From contig CAJTYS010000028.1 in the NCBI GenBank assembly GCA_910583765.1, forward strand, positions 1-50,596: a stretch of 50,596 nt of DNA. Direction: 5' to 3'. Positions 17,507 to 25,971 of this stretch are shown in pieces; position 1 is the stretch's first letter; every line of letters begins with the position of its first letter. Both the position numbers and the translations under genes were made by a program. Origin of the DNA: an uncultured Eubacteriales bacterium. GTDB lineage: Bacteria > Bacillota > Clostridia > Peptostreptococcales > Anaerovoracaceae. The notes below the pieces were generated by a model. That model was not told the DNA's origin. It did no database searches and saw only the letters and a list, made by a program, of their open reading frames with translations.

Positions 17507-19303
17507 GTGTTTTTACCAATTTCAAAACAGGATATGAAAGAACGGGGCTGGGAGCAGGCGGATTTTGTTCTGGTGACAGGAGACGCATATGTGGATCATC
17601 CTTCTTTTGGCACTGCCATCATCAGCAGAGTGCTGGAGCGGTTTGGCTACAAAGTGGCGATCCTGGCCCAGCCGGACTGGAGATCATCAAAAGATTTCAC
17701 CAGATTTGGAAAACCACGTCTGGGCTTTCTCATCAACAGCGGCAACGTGGACTCCATGGTAGGTCACTTTTCCGTGTTCAAGCACAGGCGCGGGGCAGAT
17801 CATTATTCCCCTGGCGGCCAGGCGGGTCTGCGGCCTGATCGCGCAGTCATCGTCTACAGCAATCGGGCCAAGGAAGCCTACAAAGACGTGCCAGTGATCA
17901 TGGGCGGTCTGGAGGCCAGCCTGCGGCGTTTGGGACACTACGACTATTGGGACGATAAAGTGCGGCGGTCCATTCTGCTGGATGCCAAAGGAGACATCCT
18001 CATCTACGGCATGGGAGAGCGGGCCATCATTCAGATCGCTGAGGCTTTGGACAGCGGCATTGAGGCAAAGGACATTGGCTGGATCCCAGGCACCTGTGTG
18101 AAAGGCCATCTGTCGGACGCTGACGGGGAGACCATCATCCTCCCATCTTTTGAAGAAATCAAAGAAAACAAGCGGCGATACGGAGACAGCTTTGCCCTGC
18201 AGTACAGGAACAATGACGCCATCAGCGGCAAGCGGCTCATGGAGCCTTATGGAACGGATGCCTGTGTGATTCAGAATCCGCCGCAGCCGCCTTTAGAGCA
18301 GGATGAGCTGGATCAGGTCTATGAGCTGCCTTACGAAGGCCAGTACCATCCCATTTATGAAAAACAAGGGGGCGTTCCCGCACTGAAAGAAGTGAAATTC
18401 AGCCTGGTCAGCAGCAGGGGATGCTTTGGGGGCTGCGGCTTTTGCGCTCTGACCTTTCACCAGGGCAGAGAGGTTCGCGGCAGGAGCGTCCGCTCTCTGG
18501 TAGAAGAAGCAAAGAGCCTGACGAAGCTGCCGGATTTCAAAGGCTATATCCACGATGTGGGCGGCCCCACGGCCAATTTCCGAAAACCAGCCTGCGAAAA
18601 CCAGCTGAAAGCCGGCGTGTGCAAGAATAAAGACTGCCTGTATCCAAAGCCCTGCGCTCACATGGATATTGACCATCAGGAATACCGCGGGCTGCTGCGG
18701 GAACTTCGGGAACTGCCAGGAGTCAAAAAAGTGTTCATCCGCTCGGGCATCCGCTACGATTATGTGATGGCGGATCCGGACGATGGTTTTTTGTGGGATC
18801 TGTGCCGTCATCATGTCAGCGGCACCTTGAAAGTCGCGCCGGAGCATGTTTCACGCAAGGTGCTGGCCCAGATGCGAAAGCCGGATCCAGCGGTCTTTGA
18901 GGCTTTCAGCAAAAAATACAAGAAAATCAATGAAAAGCTGGGCCTGAAACAATACTTGATCCCTTACCTGATTTCTTCCCATCCAGGGAGCACTTTGGAC
19001 GATGCCATAGAACTGGCGCTGTTTTTAAAGGAAAACCGGTTTATCCCAGATCAGGTACAGGATTTTTATCCCACGCCCGGGACCTTGTCCACTTGCGTCT
19101 ATTATACAGGGGAAGATCCCTTTACGAACAAACCCGTTCATGTGGCCAAATCCATGGAGGAAAAGAAAATGCAGCGGGCCCTCATCCATTTCCACAAACC
19201 AGAGAACCGGCAGCTGGTGAAAAAGGCTTTGGAAAAAGCCGGAAGACAGGATCTGATCCCAGTGTTGCTAGGGCATGGATCTAAGAAAGGCAGAAAGAAA
19301 TGA
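17507..19303 (+). CDS. YgiQ family radical SAM protein
   Basis: 598 aa, full length. The GTG start is 4 nt after TAGGAGG. An N-terminal YgiQ domain (about 10-290; FVLVTGDAYVDHPSFG) precedes the radical SAM core, whose Cys-x3-Cys-x2-Cys motif is in SRGCFGGCGFCA (about residues 303-314). A further Cys-rich stretch (CENQLKAGVCKNKDCLYPKPC) is conserved in the family, and the C-terminal HPGSTLDDAIELALFLK and YYTGEDPF belong to the DUF3362 region. The reaction is not established for this family. The stop codon overlaps the start of the methyltransferase gene (ATGA, 19300-19303), so the two are probably translated together. Confidence 0.92.
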   Translation: MFLPISKQDMKERGWEQADFVLVTGDAYVDHPSFGTAIISRVLERFGYKVAILAQPDWRSSKDFTRFGKPRLGFLINSGNVDSMVGHFSVFKHRRGADHYSPGGQAGLRPDRAVIVYSNRAKEAYKDVPVIMGGLEASLRRLGHYDYWDDKVRRSILLDAKGDILIYGMGERAIIQIAEALDSGIEAKDIGWIPGTCVKGHLSDADGETIILPSFEEIKENKRRYGDSFALQYRNNDAISGKRLMEPYGTDACVIQNPPQPPLEQDELDQVYELPYEGQYHPIYEKQGGVPALKEVKFSLVSSRGCFGGCGFCALTFHQGREVRGRSVRSLVEEAKSLTKLPDFKGYIHDVGGPTANFRKPACENQLKAGVCKNKDCLYPKPCAHMDIDHQEYRGLLRELRELPGVKKVFIRSGIRYDYVMADPDDGFLWDLCRHHVSGTLKVAPEHVSRKVLAQMRKPDPAVFEAFSKKYKKINEKLGLKQYLIPYLISSHPGSTLDDAIELALFLKENRFIPDQVQDFYPTPGTLSTCVYYTGEDPFTNKPVHVAKSMEEKKMQRALIHFHKPENRQLVKKALEKAGRQDLIPVLLGHGSKKGRKK

Positions 19304-20667
19304 GTTTGATTTTTTCCCTTCCCTCTATTTTGGAAGAGAGCAAAAAGGAATATGAGGCCATAAAAGCAGGGGCTGGCAGCGGCAGGCCCTTTTTTCCCGT
19401 GGAACAGGTGAACGACAAAGCGGGGACCTCGCCTAACCTGCTGGCCCAAGGGGATAATCTATCATTGATCCAATATTTGATGCGGGAAAAAGATCTGCGA
19501 GGAAAGCTGCGGCTGGTGTACATGGATCCGCCTTTTTATTCAAAAGCCAGTTATGACGCGGTGATCCGCCTGGGATCTTCCAAGATCCCAGAGACCGCAT
19601 CCATCAAACCCTTGGCTTATGAAGACCATTGGAAGGCAGGGGCAGCGGATTACCTGCGGATGCTGTGCGTCAGGTTATTTTTGGCGCAGGATCTTTTGGC
19701 AGAGGATGGCTGCTGCTGGGTGCATTTGGACTGGCACGCGGTCCACTATGTGAAGATCCTCATGGACGTGATTTTCGGGGAGCAGAATTTTGTCAATGAG
19801 ATTATCTGGAACTACAAATCAGGCGGCACGGGGAAGCGGAGCTTTTCCAGAAAGCATGACACTCTGCTGTTTTATGGGAAAACCAGGAATCACTACTTTC
19901 ATCCCCTCCAGGAAAAGTCTTATAACCGAGGCTACAAGCCCTATTGCTTTAAAGGGGTCCAGGAATATGAGGATGAATTGGGCTGGTACACCTTGGTGAA
20001 CATGAAAGACGTATGGCAGATCGACATGGTGGGGCGCACGTCCGCAGAACGGACTGGTTACGCCACCCAAAAGCCAGAGCAGCTGCTGCGCCAGATTGTG
20101 GAAAGCTGCACCAGGCCAGGAGATCTGTGCGCGGATTTTTTCGGCGGCTCGGGGACTCTGGCCGCTGCCGCCCAGTCTCTGGGAAGACACTGGATCTCCT
20201 GTGACATGGGCGGCATTGCCATGGCCTGCGGTCTGCGGCGTCTGGCGCGGAAAAACAGCAGCTTCACTGTGCTTCGGACTCAGCCGGATCCTTGCGGTGA
20301 CGCGCTGGAGGTGGACGTGGAGCTGGGACAGCCGCGGAATACAGACGAAACGCAAGTGACCATTATCTTGCGGTCATACCATGGACAGATGGACCAGATA
20401 AAGTTAAAAAATGAGGACCGCAGGGTGATAGACACGTTTCTGGAGCAGGATCCTTTGCAGCTGTTGGCTTACTGGAGCGTGGACCTCCACTATGATGGAA
20501 AGATCCACAGGCCGGACATTTTTTTTGCCGCAGAAAAAGAGAAAGTCCAGACGGCCTGCGTATGCAGGGGACGAGACATAAACAAAATCAGCGTGCGCGC
20601 CGTAGATGTGTTCGGCGGTGCCACGCTGAAAGTCCTGAACATAAGTGAGCAGGCGCAAAATTTTTAA
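19300..20667 (+). CDS. DNA methyltransferase, beta class (N6-adenine or N4-cytosine), no restriction partner nearby
   Basis: 455 aa. Motif IV DPPF (residues 76-79) precedes motif I DFFGGSGT (about 279-286), the permuted order of beta-class DNA aminomethyltransferases. Between them are the family segments NEIIWNYKSGG and KPEQLLRQIVES. These enzymes transfer methyl from S-adenosylmethionine to adenine N6 or cytosine N4 in a specific DNA site. The C-terminal 130 residues are not recognised and may recognise the target. No restriction endonuclease is adjacent; instead the gene is coupled to ygiQ by an ATGA overlap, so it is probably an orphan or regulatory methylase. The 3' end overlaps the convergent histidine kinase gene by 4 nt. 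Confidence 0.82.
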   Translation: MSLIFSLPSILEESKKEYEAIKAGAGSGRPFFPVEQVNDKAGTSPNLLAQGDNLSLIQYLMREKDLRGKLRLVYMDPPFYSKASYDAVIRLGSSKIPETASIKPLAYEDHWKAGAADYLRMLCVRLFLAQDLLAEDGCCWVHLDWHAVHYVKILMDVIFGEQNFVNEIIWNYKSGGTGKRSFSRKHDTLLFYGKTRNHYFHPLQEKSYNRGYKPYCFKGVQEYEDELGWYTLVNMKDVWQIDMVGRTSAERTGYATQKPEQLLRQIVESCTRPGDLCADFFGGSGTLAAAAQSLGRHWISCDMGGIAMACGLRRLARKNSSFTVLRTQPDPCGDALEVDVELGQPRNTDETQVTIILRSYHGQMDQIKLKNEDRRVIDTFLEQDPLQLLAYWSVDLHYDGKIHRPDIFFAAEKEKVQTACVCRGRDINKISVRAVDVFGGATLKVLNISEQAQNF

Positions 20668-21992
20668 ACTTGAGACTGGGGAGGAAAGGACACTGTGATT
20701 CTGGTCCCGATCTCTTCCCAGCTGAGGACCTGAAAGCTGCCGCCATGCCTGTCGATGATCCATTTGGCGATGGAAAGGCCCAGGCCAGTGCCGCCGCTTT
20801 CCCTGCTGCGGGCGGGATCGGAGCGAAAGAACCGCTCGAACATATGAGAGACGTCTTCCTGAGAAATGCCGATGCCCTCATCCTGCACCGCGAACCAGCC
20901 GGCCCCATTGTCGCTGAGTCCGGTTTTTAGAAGGATCTGCGAGCCGTCCGGCGTATATTTGGCCGCGTTGTCCACCAGAATCCTGGCAGCCTGCTTGATC
21001 ATGGAAACATCGCCAGTGACTCGGATGTCTCCATCTTCTTTCAGCTGATAGCAATGCGCGGGGTCGATCATCACAGACTCATCGAACACTTCTTTGATCA
21101 TTTCCGTCAGGGAAAATTCCTCCATTACCAGTTTTGTCCTGCCGCTGTCGCCTCTGGCCAGGAACAAGAGCTGCTCCACCAGTTTTTTCATGTGATCGGA
21201 TTCGCTTTTGATGGCGGCAATGGACTCTTCCAATATGTTTTCATCATCTTTTCCCCAGCGGTCCAGCATGTTGGCGTACCCTTGGATGACAGCGATCGGA
21301 GTCCGAAGCTCGTGGGAAGCGTCGGACACAAAGCGGGCCTGCTGCTGGTATGACTGGCGCATCCGTTCCAAAAGGTTGTTGACCGCCTGCTCCAGTCCCG
21401 CCAATTCCGCATCGCCTGTGCGCAGCTTGGAGTCAGCGCCCGTGGGACTGATCTGGCTGATCGCGTCCTCCAGGTGATGAAATTTTTCTTCATCAAAAGC
21501 CGCCTGGCTGGTCAGGTCCCGAGCCATTTGGGAGATTTCGTAAAGAGGGGCCAGATGCTTTCGCGCCCGCCGAGAGCCAGTGAGCATGTCCACAAGGAGG
21601 ATCAGCAGTTGGATCAGCATGACCATGGCCATGCAGCGGCAGGCGAACACCAGAAATCTCCCTGCGTACACAGCGGTTTCGCGGCCCTTTGCTTCATAAA
21701 TATACTGGACCCGAATGAGGGTGTTTTCCAAAGGGACCTGTATCCATCTTCCAGTGCTTTCAGAAAGCTTTTGTCCGGACATAGGGATATCTTCTTTTTC
21801 CAGCAGCTCAAACCGGCGAGGCGCATTGATCTGAAAATCCTGGCCTTCTCCAGTTTCCTGAAACCAGCACCAGCCCCAGGAAGCTATGGAAAAGGCTAGG
21901 ATATCAAAGAGCAGAAAGATGGCGAACAGCTGGAGCACCCAGCTGCGGTTGATGCTCCTGGATATGGATCTCATTTTTTTCGTCTGATTCAT
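20664..21992 (-). CDS. sensor histidine kinase (HAMP-like, HisKA, HATPase)
   Basis: 442 aa. Transmembrane segments at about 18-39 and 113-136 enclose a 70-residue extracytoplasmic sensor loop of unknown ligand. The HisKA domain has the phosphorylated His227 in SDASHELRTPIAVIQGY. The HATPase domain has the N box DNAAKYTPDG, G1 DEGIGI and G2 GGTGLGLSIAK. It phosphorylates the response regulator encoded immediately upstream, 4 nt away. Convergent with the methyltransferase gene. Confidence 0.93.
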   Translation of the reverse strand: MNQTKKMRSISRSINRSWVLQLFAIFLLFDILAFSIASWGWCWFQETGEGQDFQINAPRRFELLEKEDIPMSGQKLSESTGRWIQVPLENTLIRVQYIYEAKGRETAVYAGRFLVFACRCMAMVMLIQLLILLVDMLTGSRRARKHLAPLYEISQMARDLTSQAAFDEEKFHHLEDAISQISPTGADSKLRTGDAELAGLEQAVNNLLERMRQSYQQQARFVSDASHELRTPIAVIQGYANMLDRWGKDDENILEESIAAIKSESDHMKKLVEQLLFLARGDSGRTKLVMEEFSLTEMIKEVFDESVMIDPAHCYQLKEDGDIRVTGDVSMIKQAARILVDNAAKYTPDGSQILLKTGLSDNGAGWFAVQDEGIGISQEDVSHMFERFFRSDPARSRESGGTGLGLSIAKWIIDRHGGSFQVLSWEEIGTRITVSFPPQSQV

Positions 21993-21996
21993 GGGC

Positions 21997-22695
21997 TCAT
22001 TCCTTTATGACATAACCAACGCCTCTGACTGTGTGAATGATTTTCACGTCAAAGACGTCATCTATTTTGCTTCGCAAATAATACACATACACATCTACCA
22101 CATTTGTTTCCCCTACATAGTCAAAGCCCCATACACGATCCAGCAAAGTGTCTCTGCTCATGACAATGGACTTGTTTTCCAGGAGCGTGCGCAGCAGCAA
22201 AAATTCCCGATTGGTCAGCTCAATGGAAGTCTCTCCGTAGAGGACCGTCCGGCGGGCCGTGTCCAGGGAAAGCTCGCCGCAGGTCAGGAGCTGCGGCGGA
22301 TCCGAGGCATTGACGTCCTGCTGCCTGCTCTGGGCGGATTTTTTCAGGGCCACCCGGATGCGGGCCAGCAGTTCCTCGATGGCAAAGGGCTTGGTGATGT
22401 AATCATCCGCGCCCATGTCCAGGCCGGACACTTTATCCATGACCGCGTCCCTGGCCGTCAGCATGATTACCGGCATCTGGGAGGTCTTGCGCAAGCGGCG
22501 CAGCACTTCCAGGCCTGAAAGACCTGGAAGCATGATGTCCAAAAGGCAAAGGTCATACTCGCCGCTTTCCGCCATTTCCAGACCAGTGCGGCCATCAGCG
22601 GCTTTTCCTACTTCATATCCTTCGTGTACCAGCTCCAACTCTGTGAATCTGGCGATTTTTTCTTCGTCTTCCACAAGAAGAATGTTTACTGCCAT
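21997..22695 (-). CDS. OmpR/PhoB-type response regulator
   Basis: 232 aa. Receiver domain (1-120) with acidic pocket Glu9-Asp10, phosphoacceptor Asp53 in CLLDIMLPGLSG, the Thr in MLTARD and Lys in YITKPF. Winged-helix DNA-binding domain (about 133-230) ends in the family pattern VDVYVYYLRSKID and HTVRGVGYVIK. Together with the kinase it forms a two-component system. No target promoter is evident in the window. AGGAGA ribosome binding site. Confidence 0.95.
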   Translation of the reverse strand: MAVNILLVEDEEKIARFTELELVHEGYEVGKAADGRTGLEMAESGEYDLCLLDIMLPGLSGLEVLRRLRKTSQMPVIMLTARDAVMDKVSGLDMGADDYITKPFAIEELLARIRVALKKSAQSRQQDVNASDPPQLLTCGELSLDTARRTVLYGETSIELTNREFLLLRTLLENKSIVMSRDTLLDRVWGFDYVGETNVVDVYVYYLRSKIDDVFDVKIIHTVRGVGYVIKE

Positions 22696-22788
22696 AATGT
22701 TCTCCTGTCATTTGCATGTCGGGCATTTGGCTGATCGTTATGGCAGTCGGCGCTGCCTGCTTTGCCATGATGTTCGATCAGATGTCCG

Positions 22789-23349
22789 TTATTTGTCGTC
22801 TTTGTTGATTTCCGATTTAAAATGATTGACCGCTTCCGTGGCCTGATCCATGGTGCGGTTGATCTTGTCTTTTCCCAGCTCTGCGCCTTTGAAATTGTAA
22901 CTAAAGTCAAAGAACAAGCTGACTACCATGATGGGGATCACCACCCAGAAGAACAGGATTAGCAAGATGATGAAGGCGATGACCGGAAGGTCCATCAGGG
23001 CCTGCCCGTGCTGTTTGATGACCAGGCTGTTTTCGCAGCCTTTCTGCACCAGATATTTGATGGCCTTTCCCAGCTTGGTGAAGAAATTGCTCTTTTTCTG
23101 CCCGCTGCCTTCCCCTTGACTCTGTTCTGGGAAAACTGTAAGCGGCTGGGCTGTTTCCGAATTTTCGCTGGTCCGGTCAGAATTGTACTGGGAAGAAGCG
23201 GATTCGGAGTTTTTGATCTTTCCCTGCTCCTCCAGCATCACCAGCGCGTCCAGCATGTCCCAGTCGCATTCTTCCAGGGCTTTTTTCGCTTCATCGTAGC
23301 TTACATCTGCTTTTTGTCTTAATTTTTCCACTTTCTCTAAATGATCCAT
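22789..23349 (-). CDS. UBA-like/DUF4342-type membrane protein
   Basis: 186 aa. ATG at 23349 is preferred because AGGAGG lies 7 nt upstream, whereas the ATG at 23355 is 1 nt from it. The N-terminal 45 residues form a UBA/TS-N-like three-helix domain (EKLRQKADVSYDEAKKALEE). A disordered Ser/Glu/Gln linker (about 45-85) leads to a basic segment (about 85-125), a strong transmembrane stretch (about 128-152) and an amphipathic tail. Members are often next to two-component or envelope-stress genes in Clostridia; the role is unknown. It is transcribed towards the regulator with 93 nt between them. Confidence 0.75.
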   Translation of the reverse strand: MDHLEKVEKLRQKADVSYDEAKKALEECDWDMLDALVMLEEQGKIKNSESASSQYNSDRTSENSETAQPLTVFPEQSQGEGSGQKKSNFFTKLGKAIKYLVQKGCENSLVIKQHGQALMDLPVIAFIILLILFFWVVIPIMVVSLFFDFSYNFKGAELGKDKINRTMDQATEAVNHFKSEINKDDK

Positions 23350-23396
23350 TTCCATACCTCCTGATTTTCTGATCTCTTGTTTTTGTTTACAGCCTT

Positions 23397-23424
23397 ATGA
23401 TACGAAATCATTCTTAGATAGCAA
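23397..23424 (-). promoter_or_regulatory. promoter for the UBA-domain gene (and possibly the two-component system)
   Basis: On the minus strand TTGCTA (23424-23419), a 16-nt spacer and TATCAT (23402-23397), 48 nt upstream of the start codon. Confidence 0.55.
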
Positions 23425-23550
23425 TTTGAGAAAAATTAGAAAATCATTAGAAATTTTTAATTTGTGAGTTTCCGAAGCTGACACTTAGATTCTAACAAAG
23501 ATGAAGTCTTTTTTCCAGACCAATTCGATGACGAAGCTCCTAAATAACAA

Positions 23551-23640
23551 AGTCGGCTTCGCCGCTTCTCTTTCAGAGGCGGGCTTTGTTGATATTCCAG
23601 AAATATCGCAAGCGATGTTTCCTGTATAATAAAAATGTGG
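23551..23640. repeat. dispersed structured repeat, copy R1
   Basis: Three consecutive hairpins: CCGCTTCT (23562-23569) / AGAGGCGG (23575-23582), GATATT (23591-23596) / AAATATC side (23602-23607), and ATCGC / GCGAT (23605-23616). A second copy at 26010-26095 keeps all three stems with changed bases. It lies in the 500-nt gap between the UBA gene and the BlaI gene, which holds no other gene that I can support. Confidence 0.6.
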
Positions 23641-23745
23641 CTTTGTGGACGAAGATATGCCAATAGAAAAGAAACGAAACACATGGACGAGGAGCATTCG
23701 ATGCGATTGAAAACATATGATTCAATAAAAATTGAAAAAATGCGG

Positions 23746-23774
23746 TTGACAAAAATAAGGAATAGTAATACAAT
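23746..23774 (+). promoter_or_regulatory. strong sigma-A promoter of the blaI-like operon
   Basis: Consensus TTGACA (23746-23751), 17-nt spacer, TACAAT (23769-23774). The transcript would start near 23781, directly in front of the inverted repeats described next. Confidence 0.85.
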
Positions 23775-23782
23775 GATTTTAA

Positions 23783-23832
23783 GTTAATATCAATCGTTAT
23801 CTTGACTATTAACAAAACGACATCAGATAACG
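23783..23832. promoter_or_regulatory. candidate operator: inverted repeats downstream of the blaI-like promoter
   Basis: GTTAATA (23783-23789) and TATTAAC (23807-23813) form a perfect inverted repeat with a 17-nt gap. CGTTATC (23795-23801) and GATAACG (23826-23832) form a second one, interleaved with the first. Dimeric BlaI-type repressors usually bind palindromes overlapping their own promoter, so one of these is a likely autoregulatory site. Confidence 0.5.
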
Positions 23833-23849
23833 GGAGAGGGGGTGATGGT

Positions 23850-24227
23850 ATGTTGGAATTAACAAAGAGTGAACTGGAGATCATGGAAGTGCTGTGGGAA
23901 GCAGGAGAACCGCTGGCAGGCAGAGAAATCGTGAAACGGTCGGTGAACAAATCCTGGAAAGACAGCTCGATCCACATTCTGATCAACAGCTTGCTGGGAA
24001 AAGGAGCGATTGAAGAAGTGGGATTCGTTCGCACAGGAAAAGGTTACGGCAGGACCTTCGGGCCTACGGAATCGGGGGAAAAGTACTATGCGGATTACCT
24101 GGCTTCCATTGCTAGCAAGACCAGCGTGACGACTTTGTTTTCCGCACTTTTCAAGAGCGAAGATTTGACAAAGGACACGCTGCGGGATCTGGAAGATTTG
24201 ATAGAAAAGAAGAAACAGGAGCTTTGA
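23850..24227 (+). CDS. BlaI/MecI/CopY-family transcriptional repressor
   Basis: 125 aa, the standard length of the family. ATG 23850 is chosen because GGGAGAGGGGG lies just upstream. Winged helix-turn-helix at the N-terminus (LTKSELEIMEVLWEAGEPL, then REIV, then the recognition segment SSIHILINSLLGKGAI) and a C-terminal dimerisation helix (KEDLTKDTLRDLEDLIEKKKQEL region). BlaI proteins repress target promoters as dimers and are inactivated by proteolysis triggered by the partner BlaR1. The partner gene follows 4 nt after the stop. Confidence 0.93.
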   Translation: MLELTKSELEIMEVLWEAGEPLAGREIVKRSVNKSWKDSSIHILINSLLGKGAIEEVGFVRTGKGYGRTFGPTESGEKYYADYLASIASKTSVTTLFSALFKSEDLTKDTLRDLEDLIEKKKQEL

Positions 24228-24231
24228 TAAC

Positions 24232-25356
24232 ATGGATATGAGTGTGTATTCTCTGGCAACCGCCATCGTCTTTTTCAACGTAGGACTGGTGATTGTCAGG
24301 GTGTTTCGCCGAAATACAGGATTTTTAGTGAAAAACAGCACAGTGACGCTATTGCTGCTGGCGCTGCTTTCCCTGATCCGCGCCATGTTTCCCCTTGACC
24401 TGGAGCATGCCTTCGTCCTTCAATCGGAAACCGTCTACGCCTCCATCGTCGATGTGCTGCACATGCCCCTGGGCGGGAAGATCAGCGTGGGCGAGGCGCT
24501 GCTGGCGGCATGGCTCCTGGGAAGCTTGGCGTTTTTCTGTAAATCAGCCTATGGGCTGGTTCGGGAATTTTGGCAGGTGAGGAAATTTCAGGTCACTGAA
24601 GACGCCAGGATCCAAGAAATCGCAGACAGGTGCCTGCCGGATCAGGTGGCCGTTTTCGTGTCGCCGGACGTGGCTGTGCCCATGGTCACGGGGATCAGGA
24701 AAGCCTATGTTTATGTGCCGCCGCTGACCCTCGCGGATGAAGAATGGCAGCTGGTCCTGCGCCACGAATACCAGCATTTCGCGGGCAAGGACATTTACGT
24801 CAAATTGTTTTATTTGGTTTTGGAGGCGGTTTTCTGGTGGAACCCAGTGGTGCGTTTTTTCCATCAAGAGCTGGAAAACCTGTTGGAACTGCGCTGCGAT
24901 TCCGCTGTGACTAAGGGTATGACGGAAAAAGAACAGGTCACGTATTTGGAAGCCATCCTGGGCGTGATGAAACAGGTGGCCTGGCGGGATGTCAGACAGC
25001 TGAACGGAGCGGCTTCCCTGGTGGACGTGAAAAGACAGGGGTTCATGCGGCAGCGTTTTGAAGTGATCCTCAATAAAGCGGCGGTCAGCAAGGGCCGGAG
25101 CATCCGAAACGTTTGCATTATTGTAATCGTCTTTGTATGTTCGTATTTTGTTGTCGTGCAGCCAGGCTGGTATCCTACTGAAGAGGATTATGGCGGCGGT
25201 GAGATTGTAGAGGTGACGAAAGAGAACGCATATATTAAACTTGATAAAAACGGTGTAATGGAATTATATGTGGACGGAGAAATTTTTGGGACTGTTGAAG
25301 AAAACGAGTTGGATACGCCACCATATGATGAGTTGAATATTGTAAGAGAGGAGTGA
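24232..25356 (+). CDS. BlaR1/MecR1-type M56 membrane metalloprotease without the penicillin-binding domain
   Basis: 374 aa. Transmembrane segments near 7-25, 35-53, 86-105, then a cytoplasmic zinc protease domain with HEYQH (178-182) in LVLRHEYQHFAGKDIY, followed by a hydrophobic helix FWWNPVVRFF and the LELRCDSAV segment that carries the third ligand. A last membrane segment (about 291-312) precedes only about 60 extracytoplasmic residues, too short for a beta-lactam-binding domain. The sensor may therefore detect something other than beta-lactams, probably via this tail or a partner. Its stop overlaps the next reading frame, so the small secreted protein is co-translated. Confidence 0.88.
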   Translation: MDMSVYSLATAIVFFNVGLVIVRVFRRNTGFLVKNSTVTLLLLALLSLIRAMFPLDLEHAFVLQSETVYASIVDVLHMPLGGKISVGEALLAAWLLGSLAFFCKSAYGLVREFWQVRKFQVTEDARIQEIADRCLPDQVAVFVSPDVAVPMVTGIRKAYVYVPPLTLADEEWQLVLRHEYQHFAGKDIYVKLFYLVLEAVFWWNPVVRFFHQELENLLELRCDSAVTKGMTEKEQVTYLEAILGVMKQVAWRDVRQLNGAASLVDVKRQGFMRQRFEVILNKAAVSKGRSIRNVCIIVIVFVCSYFVVVQPGWYPTEEDYGGGEIVEVTKENAYIKLDKNGVMELYVDGEIFGTVEENELDTPPYDELNIVREE

Positions 25357-25361
25357 GTTTT

Positions 25362-25607
25362 GTGGATAAAGATAAAAGAAAAGGAGTTCGTTGTGTGATC
25401 ATAGGCGTGTTGCTGAGTTTAGCGTTCAGTGTCAATGTCCAGGCTGCGGAACTGCCAGCGACGAGCCTTCCTGATGGAGGCAGTCATGAGGCGGAGATCA
25501 TGTCAGAAAAAACAAAATGGTATTTTAGGACGTATAAAGGCGTGAAACAAAAACGGCTATGGTCCATTACGCATCAGCGCTGGAAGACAAAATGGATCAA
25601 TTGTTAA
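25362..25607 (+). CDS. small secreted peptide following BlaI/BlaR1
   Basis: 81 aa from a GTG start 8 nt downstream of AGAGGAG; an in-frame GTG at 25353 overlaps the protease stop but has worse spacing. A classic signal peptide (KDKRKG, hydrophobic core, cleavage after VNVQA) is followed by a mature peptide of about 54 residues. The mature part is basic and aromatic-rich in its second half (KWYFRTYKGVKQKRLW and HQRWKTKW) and ends in a single Cys. The family is not recognised. Because it sits in the operon of a regulatory protease, it could be a ligand, a modulator of the sensor or a secreted effector. Followed by a terminator. Confidence 0.7.
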   Translation: MDKDKRKGVRCVIIGVLLSLAFSVNVQAAELPATSLPDGGSHEAEIMSEKTKWYFRTYKGVKQKRLWSITHQRWKTKWINC

Positions 25608-25621
25608 GTAATTCAAATTTC

Positions 25622-25651
25622 CCCCTTTTTGAAAAAAGGGGTTCTTTTTTT
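25622..25651 (+). terminator. rho-independent terminator of the blaI-like operon
   Basis: CCCCTTTTT / AAAAAGGGG stem with a tight loop, followed by TTCTTTTTTT. From here to 25861 no gene is supported and the base composition becomes AT-rich. Confidence 0.85.
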
Positions 25652-25861
25652 ATCGGTATTGCGACCCATGTGGAATGGTATTGAAGTGACACCTGTTATG
25701 GAAAGGATGATCCTGTTTGGAGTCGTTTGCGATTGATTGTCGCAAGGAGGAGAGGCGCTTGAGGGATGGGTGGTAATGATTAATAAAAAACAGGATTAAA
25801 ATTGTAAAAATTAATGTAAAATATAAATAGGAATAAAAAATAAAATATTTTAAGAATGATA

Positions 25862-25890
25862 TTAACATAAATGAATGCGGATGATATAAT
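25862..25890 (+). promoter_or_regulatory. sigma-A promoter upstream of the repeat R2 region
   Basis: TTAACA (25862-25867), 17-nt spacer, TATAAT (25885-25890). It could drive the short reading frame at 25972 and, by readthrough, the secreted protein gene at 26246. Confidence 0.65.
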
Positions 25891-25971
25891 AAACATGTAA
25901 TCAAGTTAGTGGTGTTCGGAGGAAGGTTCTGATTCGTAGGATTGTGACTTCGAGATATGGAGAGGAGGAAC

